From Komarekiella delphini-convector SJRDD-AB1 (GTDB taxonomy: Bacteria; Cyanobacteriota; Cyanobacteriia; Cyanobacteriales; Nostocaceae), in assembly GCF_014831675.1 (NCBI RefSeq), contig NZ_VJXY01000013.1, positions 62,001-126,000 of the forward strand: a stretch of DNA of 64,000 nt. The letters run 5' to 3'. The position numbers were made by a program, and so were the translations under genes. Below the pieces are notes generated by a model. That model saw only the letters and a program-made list of their open reading frames with translations, was not told the origin of the DNA and did not search any database. Below are positions 43,743-53,424 of this stretch, piece after piece (the first letter of the stretch is position 1; the number at the start of each line of letters is the position of its first letter).

Positions 43743-44279
43743 GTGAGTGCAGAAAGTTTAGAAATTGCCAAAGCTAGCTACCAGACTGGTAAAGTTGCCT
43801 TTGAAAGTGGTCAATACCGCGAAGCCGTGGAAAATTTGGAAAAGGCAAGTGCCTTATTGGCTCGCAATTCTCGCCTTGGCGGTGAAGTAGAAATTTGGCT
43901 GGTGACAGCTTATGAAGCAGCTGGACGTACGGATGATGCGATCGCTCTTTGCGAAAGACTTAAACGCCATCCTTATTCAGAAACCAGCAAACAAGCGCGG
44001 CGGTTGCTTTACATTTTAAAAGCACCGAAGTTGGTAAGACCTAACGAGTGGATGACCGAAATTCCTGATTTAGGCACACTCCCTGACAATGACCTCAAAA
44101 TCCGTGCAGCTGGCAAACCTACCAAATCTTCTCAGCCGCGGAAACCTGCTGAGCCAGAATTCATTGATCTTAGTCAGGTCAATACCAGAGATAATCGCTT
44201 TATCTGGGTGGCGCTAACTGTCATTGGTTTAACCATTTCGTATTTAGTTTGGTTGAGTTTTTCAGGAACCTCTGTCTAA
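43743..44279 (+). CDS. Tetratricopeptide-like protein with C-terminal membrane anchor
   Basis: From the GTG at 43743 the protein reads VSAESLEIAKASYQTGKVAF; an upstream GTG at 43722 is an alternative. Two TPR-like helical hairpins (AFESGQYREAVENLEKASAL and VTAYEAAGRTDDAIALCERL) occupy residues 5-95. A Pro/Lys-rich linker follows, then one membrane helix (FIWVALTVIGLTISYLVWLS) at the very C-terminus. It is likely a tail-anchored scaffold protein; the partner is unknown. AT-rich spacers surround it. Confidence 0.8.
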   Translation: MSAESLEIAKASYQTGKVAFESGQYREAVENLEKASALLARNSRLGGEVEIWLVTAYEAAGRTDDAIALCERLKRHPYSETSKQARRLLYILKAPKLVRPNEWMTEIPDLGTLPDNDLKIRAAGKPTKSSQPRKPAEPEFIDLSQVNTRDNRFIWVALTVIGLTISYLVWLSFSGTSV

Positions 44280-44456
44280 CACCAACATTAGGACGCTTCT
44301 CTTTACCTGCGGCGACTCCGTTAAAACGTAGAGCCGTTTCATTCTCCCTCAATTCTTCCAAGATTGGGAGACTAGCAAGCTAACTAAAACGTATTGCGTC
44401 GCCTAGAGATAGAAGTCAAGATTAGTTAAGATGTTTGACTTTTGGGGAGATTTATA

Positions 44457-45407
44457 ATGTTGAATTTTTCTACTTTAGAAAAGATTTTCGTGTGGTTAAT
44501 TAAACCATTGAGTTTTGCACTAGCAAAATGGGATTTGCTCACAAGACTGATTCCTAGAAATACAATTAATCGCGTCTCGATTCAAAATCTGCTCGTCCTC
44601 AAAACTGTGAAAAGAGATGGAATAAAAATTCCAAAACCTATTTTGTCTCTGGTGCTGTTAATATCTCTGCTGTTGTCTGGCTGTGTCCAGTACGACGTAG
44701 GGGTTAACTTTGACAACTCAAATAGTGGTGAACTGGTACAGCATATTAAGTTGGGAGAGCGGCTAACCAGTTTTAGTAGCGATTATGTGTACGAATGGTT
44801 AAATAGTATAGAGCGTCGTGCCCGCAAACTGGAAGGCAAAATCCGGCGACTTTCTAAAGAAGAAATTACTGTGACAATTCCTTTCAGTAATGGTCAGGAA
44901 TTGCAAGAGAAATTCAACGAATTTTTTAACTCCCGTGCTAATCAACCTCCTGAGTCTGTGCAGAGTGAATCTGACTCAGAACTACCAAAAATTGAATCAA
45001 ACTTACTTTTGGAGCAGAACTTTTTTTTACTTTTAGTACGAAATCGGCTAATTTACGATTTAGATTTGCGATCGCTCTCGCTAATTTCCAACAAAGGTAA
45101 CGTCCTGGCTAATGCTGGTTCAATCCTGGATTTGGAATTTAGTTTAAAGACCCCTTGGGGAGCCAGGAACATTCAAAAAACTGAAACTGCTATTGAGCCA
45201 GAAAAAAATGGCAAACAACTGGTATGGAAACTCCAGCCTGGTGAGCTAAACCATATAGAAGTGGTTTTCTGGCTTCCCAGTCCCCTTGGTATTGGTACGT
45301 TGCTGATTATCCTATTTATCTGCGGAGGATTGTACTTGAGATACAGTTTCATGCCAGACCCCAGAATTCAGTTTGCTCCCAAAGCCGCAGCTGCACAGGA
45401 ACAATAA
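44457..45407 (+). CDS. DUF3153-type membrane lipoprotein-like protein
   Basis: The start is ATG at 44457, chosen because GGGGAGA lies six bases upstream; a TTG at 44442 is in frame but would overlap that site. Residues 1-50 form a cytoplasmic, basic N-terminus. A hydrophobic segment then ends in LLLSGCVQYDVGVNFDN, the DUF3153 hallmark, which looks like a lipobox set unusually far inside. The domain body has LGERLTSFSSDYVYEWLNSI and KLEGKIRRLSKEEITVTIPF. A C-terminal membrane helix (GIGTLLIILFICGGLYL) closes the protein. DUF3153 proteins are typical of cyanobacteria and plastids; function is unknown. Confidence 0.82.
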   Translation: MLNFSTLEKIFVWLIKPLSFALAKWDLLTRLIPRNTINRVSIQNLLVLKTVKRDGIKIPKPILSLVLLISLLLSGCVQYDVGVNFDNSNSGELVQHIKLGERLTSFSSDYVYEWLNSIERRARKLEGKIRRLSKEEITVTIPFSNGQELQEKFNEFFNSRANQPPESVQSESDSELPKIESNLLLEQNFFLLLVRNRLIYDLDLRSLSLISNKGNVLANAGSILDLEFSLKTPWGARNIQKTETAIEPEKNGKQLVWKLQPGELNHIEVVFWLPSPLGIGTLLIILFICGGLYLRYSFMPDPRIQFAPKAAAAQEQ

Positions 45408-45486
45408 ACTACTAAGCTCCCCAGCGTGGATTACCTTTTTTAGCCATGCTGGCGCATTCTCCATTAAATTTAAAACTCAGCAATAC

Positions 45487-46131
45487 TCAGGGTGATAATC
45501 GCTCTATCTTCCAACTACCGTCATTTAAGCGAGTATAAAGCAAGCGATCATGCAGGCGGCTAGAGCGTCCTTGCCAAAACTCAATTTCTGAGGGGATCAC
45601 TCGTAAGCCTCCCCAATGAGATGGTCGGGGAATCTCCTGGTTTTCATATTTACTCTGGAATTCCTGCAAGCGTTGCTCTAGAACTTCTCGGCTTTCGATC
45701 ACCTCGCTTTGATTAGATACCCACGCACCCAGGCGACTATTGGCAGGGCGGCTATGAAAATACTGATCTGACTCAGTTTCGGAAACTTTTTCCACATATC
45801 CAGAAATTCGGACTTGGCGTTCCAGTTCTGCCCACCAAAAAACCAAGGCCGCTTGCGGATTTTCTGCTAGTTCTTGCCCTTTATGACTGTTGTAATTGGT
45901 GAAGAAGACAAAACCCCGTTGATCAAAATCTTTTAGCAACACCATTCTGGCTGAAGGTGTACCTTCTGGTGTAGCAGTGGCAATAGTCATAGCATTGGGT
46001 TCCGGCAGTTGCGCCGCTAGTGCCTGATCGAACCATTTTTTAAATTGTATAAAAGGATTAGGGTCAATCTCAGTTTTGCTTAAACCTTCCAAAGTGTAGT
46101 CTTTGCGAAGGTCAGCTATGGTTTTGTCCAT
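45487..46131 (-). CDS. pdxH: Pyridoxamine 5'-phosphate oxidase
   Basis: PdxH oxidises pyridoxine/pyridoxamine phosphate to pyridoxal phosphate using FMN. The 214-residue protein starts [18 protein letters not shown] and has [64 protein letters not shown], and the C-terminal [13 protein letters not shown], all characteristic. Length is normal. It stands alone and is divergent from the AI-2E family gene. Confidence 0.96.
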   Translation of the reverse strand: MDKTIADLRKDYTLEGLSKTEIDPNPFIQFKKWFDQALAAQLPEPNAMTIATATPEGTPSARMVLLKDFDQRGFVFFTNYNSHKGQELAENPQAALVFWWAELERQVRISGYVEKVSETESDQYFHSRPANSRLGAWVSNQSEVIESREVLEQRLQEFQSKYENQEIPRPSHWGGLRVIPSEIEFWQGRSSRLHDRLLYTRLNDGSWKIERLSP

Positions 46132-46257
46132 CGTGATTTGCTTCCTTGTGAGCAGATACTCTTATACACGTCTTTGATAAAATATCTATGATCATGACCA
46201 GTGCCAACACCAGTTTTACAAATTCTGTCAAAGAATACCTAAAATAGGTTGCATCAG

Positions 46258-47343
46258 ATGCGCCGTTCAGCCTCCCTTCAACGTTTGTTAATCTATGGTC
46301 TGAGCGGCCCGATTATTGCTCTCAATGTCTGGCTGCTGTCTGTACTTTTTCGCTATTTTCAGCATCCCATCACAATTTTGAGCGCTGCTGCGATTCTGGC
46401 TTTTCTATTAAATTACCTCGTCAAGTTCTTTGAACGCGCTTTAATTACTCGCACTCAGGCGGTGATTATTGTTTTACTGGCAACTTTAGCCCTGTTGGTT
46501 ATTCTGGGTGTGACATTAGTGCCGTTGGTAATTGATCAAACCATCCAACTGTTAAATAATATTCCTGATTGGCTAACCGCCAGTCAAGCAAATCTGGAAC
46601 AGTTTGAAAAATTCGCAAAGCAAAGACGTTTGCCCCTTGATTTGAGGGTTGTGAGTAATCAAATCAATGCCAACATTCAGAATTTAGTACAACAGTTAGC
46701 TTCTGGTGCTGTCGGATTTGCAGGGACACTGCTATCAGGATTACTGAACATAGTATTGGTGGTAGTGCTAGCGTTTTATATGCTCCTGTATGGCGATCGC
46801 GTGTGGTATGGTCTAATCAATCTTTTGCCGTCTAATATTAGCGTCCCCTTGACCAGATCCTTGCAGCTAAATTTTCAGAAATTTTTCCTTAGCCAGTTGT
46901 TGCTGGGGCTATTTATGATGGTGACTCTCACCCCAATTTTCTTGGTGATGAGAGTACCGTTTGCTCTATTATTTGCCATACTCATAGGTCTTTCCGAACT
47001 CATTCCTTTTATCGGGGCAACTCTAGGCATTGGTTTAGTGACAATTTTGGTACTATTGCAAAATTGGTGGTTGGCAGTTCAAGTGGCCTTGGCGGCAGTT
47101 CTGATGCAGCAGATCAAAGACAACCTGTTAGCTCCCAAGTTACTGGGTAACTTTATCGGACTAAATCCCATCTGGATTTTTGTAGCTATTTTGATGGGGT
47201 TCGAGATTGCTGGGTTTTTGGGGACATTAGTTGCTGTTCCGATTGCCGGTACTATCAAAGGTACTTTCGATGCTATCAAAAGTGGCAAATCCGATAATTT
47301 TGTATCAACCGTAACTATTGCTCATGACCCACCTGAAAATTAA
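46258..47343 (+). CDS. AI-2E family transporter (UPF0118/PerM-like)
   Basis: The protein of about 361 residues has roughly eight membrane helices and the family segments AAAILAFLLNYLVKFFERAL, LVIDQTIQLLNNIPDWL, VLAFYMLLYGDRVW, LLGLFMMVTLTPIFLVMRVPFALLFA (read in pieces) and GEIAGFLG-like ending with VPIAGTIKGTFD. Members export small molecules or ions; the name reflects E. coli TqsA, not a shown substrate. ATG at 46258 has AGG nine bases upstream; TTG at 46249 is an alternative. Confidence 0.88.
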   Translation: MRRSASLQRLLIYGLSGPIIALNVWLLSVLFRYFQHPITILSAAAILAFLLNYLVKFFERALITRTQAVIIVLLATLALLVILGVTLVPLVIDQTIQLLNNIPDWLTASQANLEQFEKFAKQRRLPLDLRVVSNQINANIQNLVQQLASGAVGFAGTLLSGLLNIVLVVVLAFYMLLYGDRVWYGLINLLPSNISVPLTRSLQLNFQKFFLSQLLLGLFMMVTLTPIFLVMRVPFALLFAILIGLSELIPFIGATLGIGLVTILVLLQNWWLAVQVALAAVLMQQIKDNLLAPKLLGNFIGLNPIWIFVAILMGFEIAGFLGTLVAVPIAGTIKGTFDAIKSGKSDNFVSTVTIAHDPPEN

Positions 47344-47578
47344 GACAGAAGTTCAAAAATTAAAGGTAACAAAGCCAAAATTCTTCCTTTGAATTTTTAA
47401 CTTTGTAATACCATGTGGTTGTCTAATTTAATTGTTGAAACTTGCGCGATCGCCATCTGGCTAATTTCAGAATAAAACAAGCACAAGCGAATGTGCAAAA
47501 TGTGCAAGCACACGCTCAATCAATTTATTGTTGAATTTATCGTCTTTGGAATCTTATTACTTAACCTAGAACTAGTTG

Positions 47579-48409
47579 ATGGATGCTTCCGAGCTATTAG
47601 AAACAATTACACTCCTGATTGAGCAAGCTGAACGGGGGGAAATTGATCCCTGGGATGTCCAAGTAATCGAGGTGATTGACCGTTATTTAGAACTAATGGC
47701 ACCAGAGGCAACAGAAAGGGGCTATGAAGCCGACTTGTCTCAATCTGGACAAGCTTTTTTGTCAGCATCAATGCTAGTTTTATTCAAAGCAAACACCTTG
47801 ATGCAATTGTCTTCAGGAGCAGATGCACAAGAAGATGTAGCAGATGATGCAATCTTAGAAAGTGAAGATGGGATATTACATCAGGCTCACCGTCTGCCAT
47901 TAGAACGACAATTGCGTCGTCGTCCAGCGGCAATGCCACCACCAAAACGCCGCGTCACTCTGCAAGAGTTAATTGAGCAATTGCAGATCATGGCGAACCA
48001 GCTAAAGCTTGTACAGAAAGCCAATAAACCAATTCGTCCCAAGCGTCAGCCTAGTGTCCAAACGATGCGGGAAGCACTAGAGTTAGCTCACCAAGAAAAT
48101 CTGACGGAAGTAGCTGGGGAATTAGAACAGGTATTGTATCTTTCAGCAGGAGAGTTACATTTAGAACAAAATTGGTTAAATCTGGAACAACTTGTAGAGT
48201 TGTGGTTAAAAACAAAGCAATCATACCAAAATGGTTCTGGCCATGAATCAAAACACAGTCACCTAGTTAGTGTTTTTTGGGCACTACTACTACTTTCGGC
48301 TCAATCCAAAGTAGAGCTATTTCAAGAGGAGTTTTACCATGAGATCAAAATTCGCTTACTTACAGATACAGCTAATACTTACAAGCCCTTCGAGCAACCA
48401 ATGAACTAA
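47579..48409 (+). CDS. scpA: Segregation and condensation protein ScpA (kleisin)
   Basis: ScpA bridges the SMC ATPase heads in the bacterial condensin. The product starts MDASELLETITLLIEQAERG, followed by DPWDVQVIEVIDRYLELM, the conserved ScpA N-terminal segment. AFLSASMLVLFKANTL (about 60-75) and the C-terminal winged helix with VVSVFWALLLLSAQ-like LVSVFWALLLLSAQSKVELF fit the family. The linker is charged. ATG at 47579 is preferred over the TTG directly before it. No scpB or smc is in view. Confidence 0.9.
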   Translation: MDASELLETITLLIEQAERGEIDPWDVQVIEVIDRYLELMAPEATERGYEADLSQSGQAFLSASMLVLFKANTLMQLSSGADAQEDVADDAILESEDGILHQAHRLPLERQLRRRPAAMPPPKRRVTLQELIEQLQIMANQLKLVQKANKPIRPKRQPSVQTMREALELAHQENLTEVAGELEQVLYLSAGELHLEQNWLNLEQLVELWLKTKQSYQNGSGHESKHSHLVSVFWALLLLSAQSKVELFQEEFYHEIKIRLLTDTANTYKPFEQPMN

Positions 48410-48642
48410 GTAAGTCAGAAGCAGCCCTAGAGATAATTTACAGATTTTTGCTTCAGCCCCAAAATCCGGGTAAATTGAAAAGATAACTGATCGCTTGTCA
48501 TCTAGCCATATCTAATGGTTGCAATAACCAGCAAATTATCGTTATTCCTATGTTTAGGGATAACTTAGAGCAGAAATAAAAACTGATGATTAAGTATCAC
48601 TCGATGAAAGTAAACTGGCTTGTGGTTGAGGAATAAACTTTT

Positions 48643-49812
48643 ATGAAAGCGATGATTCTCGCGGCGGGCAAGGGTACTCGCGTTCGTCCGATTACCTATA
48701 CAACTCCCAAACCGATGATTCCTATCCTGCAAAAGCCAGTGATGGAATTTTTACTAGAACTGTTACGCCAACACGGTTTTGACCAGATTATGGTCAATGT
48801 TAGTCACTTGGCTGAGGAAATAGAAAACTATTTTCGTGATGGGCAGCGGTTTGGTGTACAAATTGCCTATTCTTTTGAAGGGAAAATTGATGACGACGGT
48901 AAACTGGTGGGGGAAGCAATCGGTTCTGCTGGAGGGATGCGCCGCATCCAAGATTTCTCACCATTTTTTGATGATACCTTTGTGGTGTTGTGCGGCGATG
49001 CTTTGATTGACTTGGATTTGACTGCGGCGGTAAAGTGGCATAAATCCAAAGGCTCAATCGCCACTATCATTACAAAATCTGTCCCACAAGAAGAAGTGTC
49101 TAGTTACGGTGTGGTCGTCACCGACGAAGATAGTCGTGTCAAAGCTTTCCAAGAAAAACCTTCAACCGAAGAGGCTCTGAGCACTAACATCAACACAGGT
49201 ATTTATATCTTTGAGCCAGAGGTGTTTAATTACATTCCTTCTGGAATAGAGTACGACATCGGTAGCCAATTATTTCCCAAACTAGTGGAAATTAAAGCCC
49301 CATTTTACGCCATCCCTATGGATTTTGAATGGGTAGATATTGGTAAAGTACCAGACTACTGGCGAGCGATTCGTGGTGTGCTACTGCGCGAAATCAAAAA
49401 CGTGCAAATCCCAGGTCATGAAGTTGCTCCTGGAATCTACACTGGTTTAAATGTTGCCGTAAATTGGGACAAAGTGGATATCACAGGCCCAGTCTACATT
49501 GGTGGCATGACCAGAATAGAAGACGGAGCTAAAATCGTGGGCCCAGCCATGATTGGCCCTAATTGCTGGATATGCAGCGGTGCAACAGTAGAAAACAGCG
49601 TGATTTTTGAATGGTCACGCCTGGGGCCAGGAGTCCGCTTGGTTGATAAGTTAGTGTTTGGACGTTACTGCGTAGATAAAACTGGTGCTGCAATTGATGT
49701 CCAGGCTGCTGCTTTAGACTGGCTGATTACTGATGCCCGTCAAACACCACCATCCCAGACACCACTTGAGCGACAAGCGATCGCTGAATTGCTTGGGACA
49801 AATACAAATTAG
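48643..49812 (+). CDS. NDP-sugar pyrophosphorylase with left-handed beta-helix (mannose-1-phosphate guanylyltransferase type)
   Basis: The 389-residue enzyme has the nucleotidyltransferase signature AAGKGTRVRPITYTTPKPM at residues 7-25, with VVLCGDALIDLDL (about 110) and NTGIYIFEPEVFNYIP as sugar-nucleotide-binding segments. The C-terminal part (about 255-355) has hexapeptide-repeat beta-helix sequence (GPVYIGGMTRIEDGAKIVGP). Such proteins make GDP-mannose, or other NDP-sugars, for polysaccharides. The exact substrate is uncertain. It converges with speA across heptamer repeats. Confidence 0.9.
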   Translation: MKAMILAAGKGTRVRPITYTTPKPMIPILQKPVMEFLLELLRQHGFDQIMVNVSHLAEEIENYFRDGQRFGVQIAYSFEGKIDDDGKLVGEAIGSAGGMRRIQDFSPFFDDTFVVLCGDALIDLDLTAAVKWHKSKGSIATIITKSVPQEEVSSYGVVVTDEDSRVKAFQEKPSTEEALSTNINTGIYIFEPEVFNYIPSGIEYDIGSQLFPKLVEIKAPFYAIPMDFEWVDIGKVPDYWRAIRGVLLREIKNVQIPGHEVAPGIYTGLNVAVNWDKVDITGPVYIGGMTRIEDGAKIVGPAMIGPNCWICSGATVENSVIFEWSRLGPGVRLVDKLVFGRYCVDKTGAAIDVQAAALDWLITDARQTPPSQTPLERQAIAELLGTNTN

Positions 49813-49877
49813 GGACTGGGGACTGGGGACTGGGGACTGGGTATTAAGACATTTTCCTAACCCCTAGTCCCTAGTCT
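49812..49877. repeat. Short tandem repeat GGGACTG x4 with opposing CCCTAGT copies
   Basis: Four perfect GGGACTG units (49812-49839) face a C-rich stretch CCCCTAGTCCCTAGTC (about 49861-49876) that can pair with them. The hairpin lies between the two convergent stop codons, so it could end transcription both ways. A shorter GGGACTG tract occurs at 52590-52612 behind ndk. Confidence 0.7.
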
Positions 49878-51920
49878 TTAACTATTTAGATATGTGTATC
49901 GTCTGAGGCTCTGCTCGTAGGTTTGCAGTAATCGCTGAGATTCTGCCAGAGTAATGCGCTTTTCCTCCAAAGCTTTCTCGCAACGCTGGCGGATGTTTTC
50001 CACCATATCTTCGGAGTCATACTGCACGTAGCTCACGACTTCGCTCATGGTGTCACCTTTGACAACGTGTTCAATCTGGTAGCCTTTGGGGGTCAACTGG
50101 ATATGAACTGCGTTGGTGTCGCCAAAAAGGTTGTGCAAATTGCCCATAATTTCTTGGTAAGCTCCATTCAGGAACATACCTAAATAATAGGGTTCTCCCG
50201 GCTTATAGGGGTGCAGTTCTAAAACTGATTTGACATCGCGCAGGTCAATAAAGCGGTCAATTTTACCATCACTATCGCAGGTCAGGTCGGCTAAAATGCC
50301 CCGGCGCGTCGGTTCTTCATCTAAGCGGTGTATCGGCAGGATTGGAAATAACTGGTCGATCGCCCAGCAATCCGGTGCTGATTGAAACACAGACATATTT
50401 ACGTAGTAAATGGAAGCCATGATTTTTTCTAAGTCTTCCAATTCATCGGGTACGTATTCTTGCTGCCTGGTAATGTCAAGAATTTTTTGACAACAAGCCC
50501 AGTAGAGTCGCTCGGCTTTGGCTCGTTCTTTGAGGCGTAAAATTCCTAAATTGAAGCGGCTGATAGCTTCTTCTTTGAATTGAGTGGCGTCGTGGTAGAA
50601 CTCCTGGTAATTCTCGATGTTAATTGATTGGTAGGTTTCCCAGAGGTAATTAATTACTGGGGATTCTCCCTCTTGCGGTGGTTCTGGTGCATTCAGAGGG
50701 ACATCACTGGTACTGAGAACGTCAAAAATCAATACTGACTGATGAGAAGCGATCGCTCGTCCACTTTCACTAATCAATGTTGGTACGTTGATCTGCCGCT
50801 CAGCACAGGTATCTTTTAACTCTGCCACGATGTCGTTGGCATAGTTCTGCATATTGTAATTTTTCGAGGTGTAAAAATTGGTTTGGGAACCGTCGTAATC
50901 TACACCCAAGCCACCACCGACATCCAGGTATTTCATATCTGCCCCCAGCATCGCCAACTCTACGTAGATACGACTAGCTTCTTGGATGGCATCTTTAATC
51001 ACATTGATAGCAGAGATTTGTGAGCCAATGTGGAAGTGCATTAACTGCAAAGAATCGAGCAAGTCAGCTTCGCGTAACTTGTCAACTGCCTCCATTACTT
51101 CAGGCATTGTCAAACCAAATTTAGCGCGATCGCCGCTGGAGGTTCCCCAACGTCCCATGCCTTGAGTACTGAGTTTAGCGCGAACTCCCAAAATCGGCTT
51201 AATACCTAACTGACGGTTAGCGGCAATTACCAGATCGACTTCTTCAATCTGTTCTAAAACGATAATCGGTGTTTGCCCAAGTCTTTGGGCTAACATTGCT
51301 GTTTCGATGTATTCTTGGTCTTTGTAGCCATTGCAAACTAGCAATGCTCCTGGTGTATCCAAGGTAGCCAGAGCAATCATTAATTCTGGCTTAGAACCGG
51401 CTTCTAGACCAAATTGATGTGGCTTACCAAATTTCACTAAATCTTCAATCAAGTGCCGCTCTTGGTTACACTTGACGGGAAACACGCCACGATAGACGCC
51501 AGGGTAGTTGTAGCGGGCGATCGCTTTAGCAAAACAAGCGTTCAACCGCTCAATTCGGTTTTCCAAAATATCAGAAAATCGAATCAAGATGGGAAGTCCC
51601 AAACTACGCTGCTTCAAAGAATTGACTAATTCAAACAAGTCCAGAGAACCCCCGCGATCGCCTTTGGGGGAAACAGTGACATGACCAGCAGCGTTAATCG
51701 AAAAATAAGGCTGTCCCCAACCTTCAATGCGGTACAGGGCTTCGCTATCCTCTATTTTCCAGGAGCGAGGCACATCTCCTGTGGTACTACTAGGTGGTAA
51801 TAGCTTTTTTTGCTTGTGATTTTTCACTTCAGATTTATGTCCATTGGACGGTACTTTTACCACCTCGTCAGATGTAGCAGTTGACTCAACACCCATTTCT
51901 TCCTGACCTCTGTGTTTCAC
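49878..51920 (-). CDS. speA: Biosynthetic arginine decarboxylase SpeA
   Basis: SpeA makes agmatine for polyamine synthesis using pyridoxal phosphate. The 680-residue product has the long biosynthetic-type layout. The PLP lysine lies in GVFPVKCNQERHLIE (about 145). PLP and substrate loops follow in GLEAGSKPELMIA, MHFHIGSQISA and YLDVGGGLGVDYDGS. The C-terminal domain has LTCDSDGKIDRFID with the catalytic cysteine and GAYQEIMGNLHNLFGD. An N-terminal extension of about 55 polar residues precedes the barrel. The minus-strand start is ATG at 51920. Confidence 0.95.
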   Translation of the reverse strand: MKHRGQEEMGVESTATSDEVVKVPSNGHKSEVKNHKQKKLLPPSSTTGDVPRSWKIEDSEALYRIEGWGQPYFSINAAGHVTVSPKGDRGGSLDLFELVNSLKQRSLGLPILIRFSDILENRIERLNACFAKAIARYNYPGVYRGVFPVKCNQERHLIEDLVKFGKPHQFGLEAGSKPELMIALATLDTPGALLVCNGYKDQEYIETAMLAQRLGQTPIIVLEQIEEVDLVIAANRQLGIKPILGVRAKLSTQGMGRWGTSSGDRAKFGLTMPEVMEAVDKLREADLLDSLQLMHFHIGSQISAINVIKDAIQEASRIYVELAMLGADMKYLDVGGGLGVDYDGSQTNFYTSKNYNMQNYANDIVAELKDTCAERQINVPTLISESGRAIASHQSVLIFDVLSTSDVPLNAPEPPQEGESPVINYLWETYQSINIENYQEFYHDATQFKEEAISRFNLGILRLKERAKAERLYWACCQKILDITRQQEYVPDELEDLEKIMASIYYVNMSVFQSAPDCWAIDQLFPILPIHRLDEEPTRRGILADLTCDSDGKIDRFIDLRDVKSVLELHPYKPGEPYYLGMFLNGAYQEIMGNLHNLFGDTNAVHIQLTPKGYQIEHVVKGDTMSEVVSYVQYDSEDMVENIRQRCEKALEEKRITLAESQRLLQTYEQSLRRYTYLNS

Positions 51921-52127
51921 CCACGAATTAACAATTTAGCGCATTCATTTGCGAACGGATATGCACCTAAAGATAATTTCTGAGATAAACTCTGATTGGT
52001 CAAGAGTCGTATGTCATTGGTCACTAGTCATTAGTCTGGAGTGTAAAACCCTGAGAAAAAGGACAAAGAACAGAGGACAAAAGACAATTGACCAGATAAA
52101 AAATTTATTAAGTTTTGGGAGTTAGCT

Positions 52128-52577
52128 TTGGAACGCACATTCTTAGCAATTAAGCCTGATGGCGTACAGCGTGGATTGGTGGGTGAAATTATCCGTCGCT
52201 TTGAAACTAAAGGCTTTACCCTCGTTGGCTTGAAGTTTCTGAAAGTCAGCCGGGAATTAGCTGAACAGCACTACGATGTTCACCGCGAAAGACCTTTTTT
52301 TGGTGGTTTAGTTGAATTTATCACTTCTAGTCCAGTGGTAGCGATGGTTTGGGAAGGGGATGGCGTCGTTGCTTCTGCTAGAAAGATTATTGGTGCGACA
52401 AACCCACTGACAGCAGAACCAGGAACAATTCGGGGCGACTTTGGCCTTAATATTGGTCGCAATTTAATCCACGGTTCTGATGCTCAAGAAACCGCACAAC
52501 GAGAAATTGCTCTGTGGTTCAAAGATGAAGAATTAGTCAGTTGGCAACCGCACTTGACCCCTTGGTTGCACGAATAG
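52128..52577 (+). CDS. ndk: Nucleoside diphosphate kinase
   Basis: Ndk balances NTP pools through a phosphohistidine. The 149-residue product has [18 protein letters not shown] (3-20), the nucleotide site in [20 protein letters not shown] and the active-site histidine in [10 protein letters not shown] (about 115). The start is TTG at 52128, supported by GGGAG six bases before it and by the normal family N-terminus. Length is normal. Confidence 0.97.
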   Translation: MERTFLAIKPDGVQRGLVGEIIRRFETKGFTLVGLKFLKVSRELAEQHYDVHRERPFFGGLVEFITSSPVVAMVWEGDGVVASARKIIGATNPLTAEPGTIRGDFGLNIGRNLIHGSDAQETAQREIALWFKDEELVSWQPHLTPWLHE

Positions 52578-52701
52578 TAAAGAGGATGAGGACTGGGGAC
52601 TGGGGACTGGGAAGATATTGGATAGGTGAACAAGACTAATTGTTATTTCCTCCACTCCTGTACTCCCTTGCTCCCCCTGCCCCTGTGCTCCTGTGCTTTT
52701 G

Positions 52702-53424
52702 TCACTTCGAGACTTCAGTTTTTTCCGGTTCTTCTTGGGGTAATTCGATAACACTACGCTTCGTAAATCCCCACGCTAAGATGAGGCCGATCGCAGTAAT
52801 CATAAACCATTCTGGTGGGACTAAAGCATCATTCACCACTTTTAATAACAGCCGCAAGCCTACTAAAGCTACAGTTACATAGCCTGCATCCTCTAGGTTT
52901 TCAAATTCATCTAGCCATCGGATAAACAATCCCGCCATAAATCTCAGTGTAATAATACCGATTGTTGCACCCGTCAGCACTAGCCACCTTTCTTGAGAAA
53001 CAGCGATCGCAGTTGTCACGCTATCCAAAGAAAATGCTAAATCTGTAAATGCAATCACGGGGATCGCTTGCCATAGTGAGTTGAAGCGAGGGCCGTGATG
53101 ATGATCGTCCTCTGTTTCTTGAGAAGTAAAATGTTGGAATACCAGCCACAACAAGTATGCAGCGCCCAAAAATTCAAATTGCCAGAATTTTTGCACCCAA
53201 GTTGCAGTTAGAATCAGGGAGATTCGCAGCACATAGGCAACGACCAAACCAAAGTTGAGTGCCTGACGCTCAAGTTTTTTGTCCTCCAGTCCTTGGGCGA
53301 TCGCAGCGAGGGCGATCGCATTATCAGCGGATAGTACTGCCTCTAAAAAAATCAGGATCAGCAGGACTATAGAGGCTTCAACGCTGAAATGAAAGTTCAG
53401 GTAATCAAAAATTCGGTCTAACAT
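52702..53424 (-). CDS. TerC family integral membrane protein
   Basis: The 240-residue protein has about seven helices and the TerC motifs LEAVLSADNAIALAAIA (about 27-43) and AFTDLAFSLDSVTTAIAVS (about 125-143), in which membrane-embedded Asp residues are conserved. DDHHHGPRF is a His-rich loop. TerC-type proteins include Mn2+ exporters that metallate secreted enzymes; TerC also gives the family its tellurite name. Transport of Mn2+ is likely but inferred. It converges with ndk. Confidence 0.9.
   Translation of the reverse strand: MLDRIFDYLNFHFSVEASIVLLILIFLEAVLSADNAIALAAIAQGLEDKKLERQALNFGLVVAYVLRISLILTATWVQKFWQFEFLGAAYLLWLVFQHFTSQETEDDHHHGPRFNSLWQAIPVIAFTDLAFSLDSVTTAIAVSQERWLVLTGATIGIITLRFMAGLFIRWLDEFENLEDAGYVTVALVGLRLLLKVVNDALVPPEWFMITAIGLILAWGFTKRSVIELPQEEPEKTEVSK

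Noticed and set aside
44280-44456. Possible tRNA-like stretch before the DUF3153 gene.
   Set aside because: A GTTTCATTCTCC sequence resembles a T-loop, but no acceptor stem or anticodon arm could be formed. No tRNA was found elsewhere in the window either.
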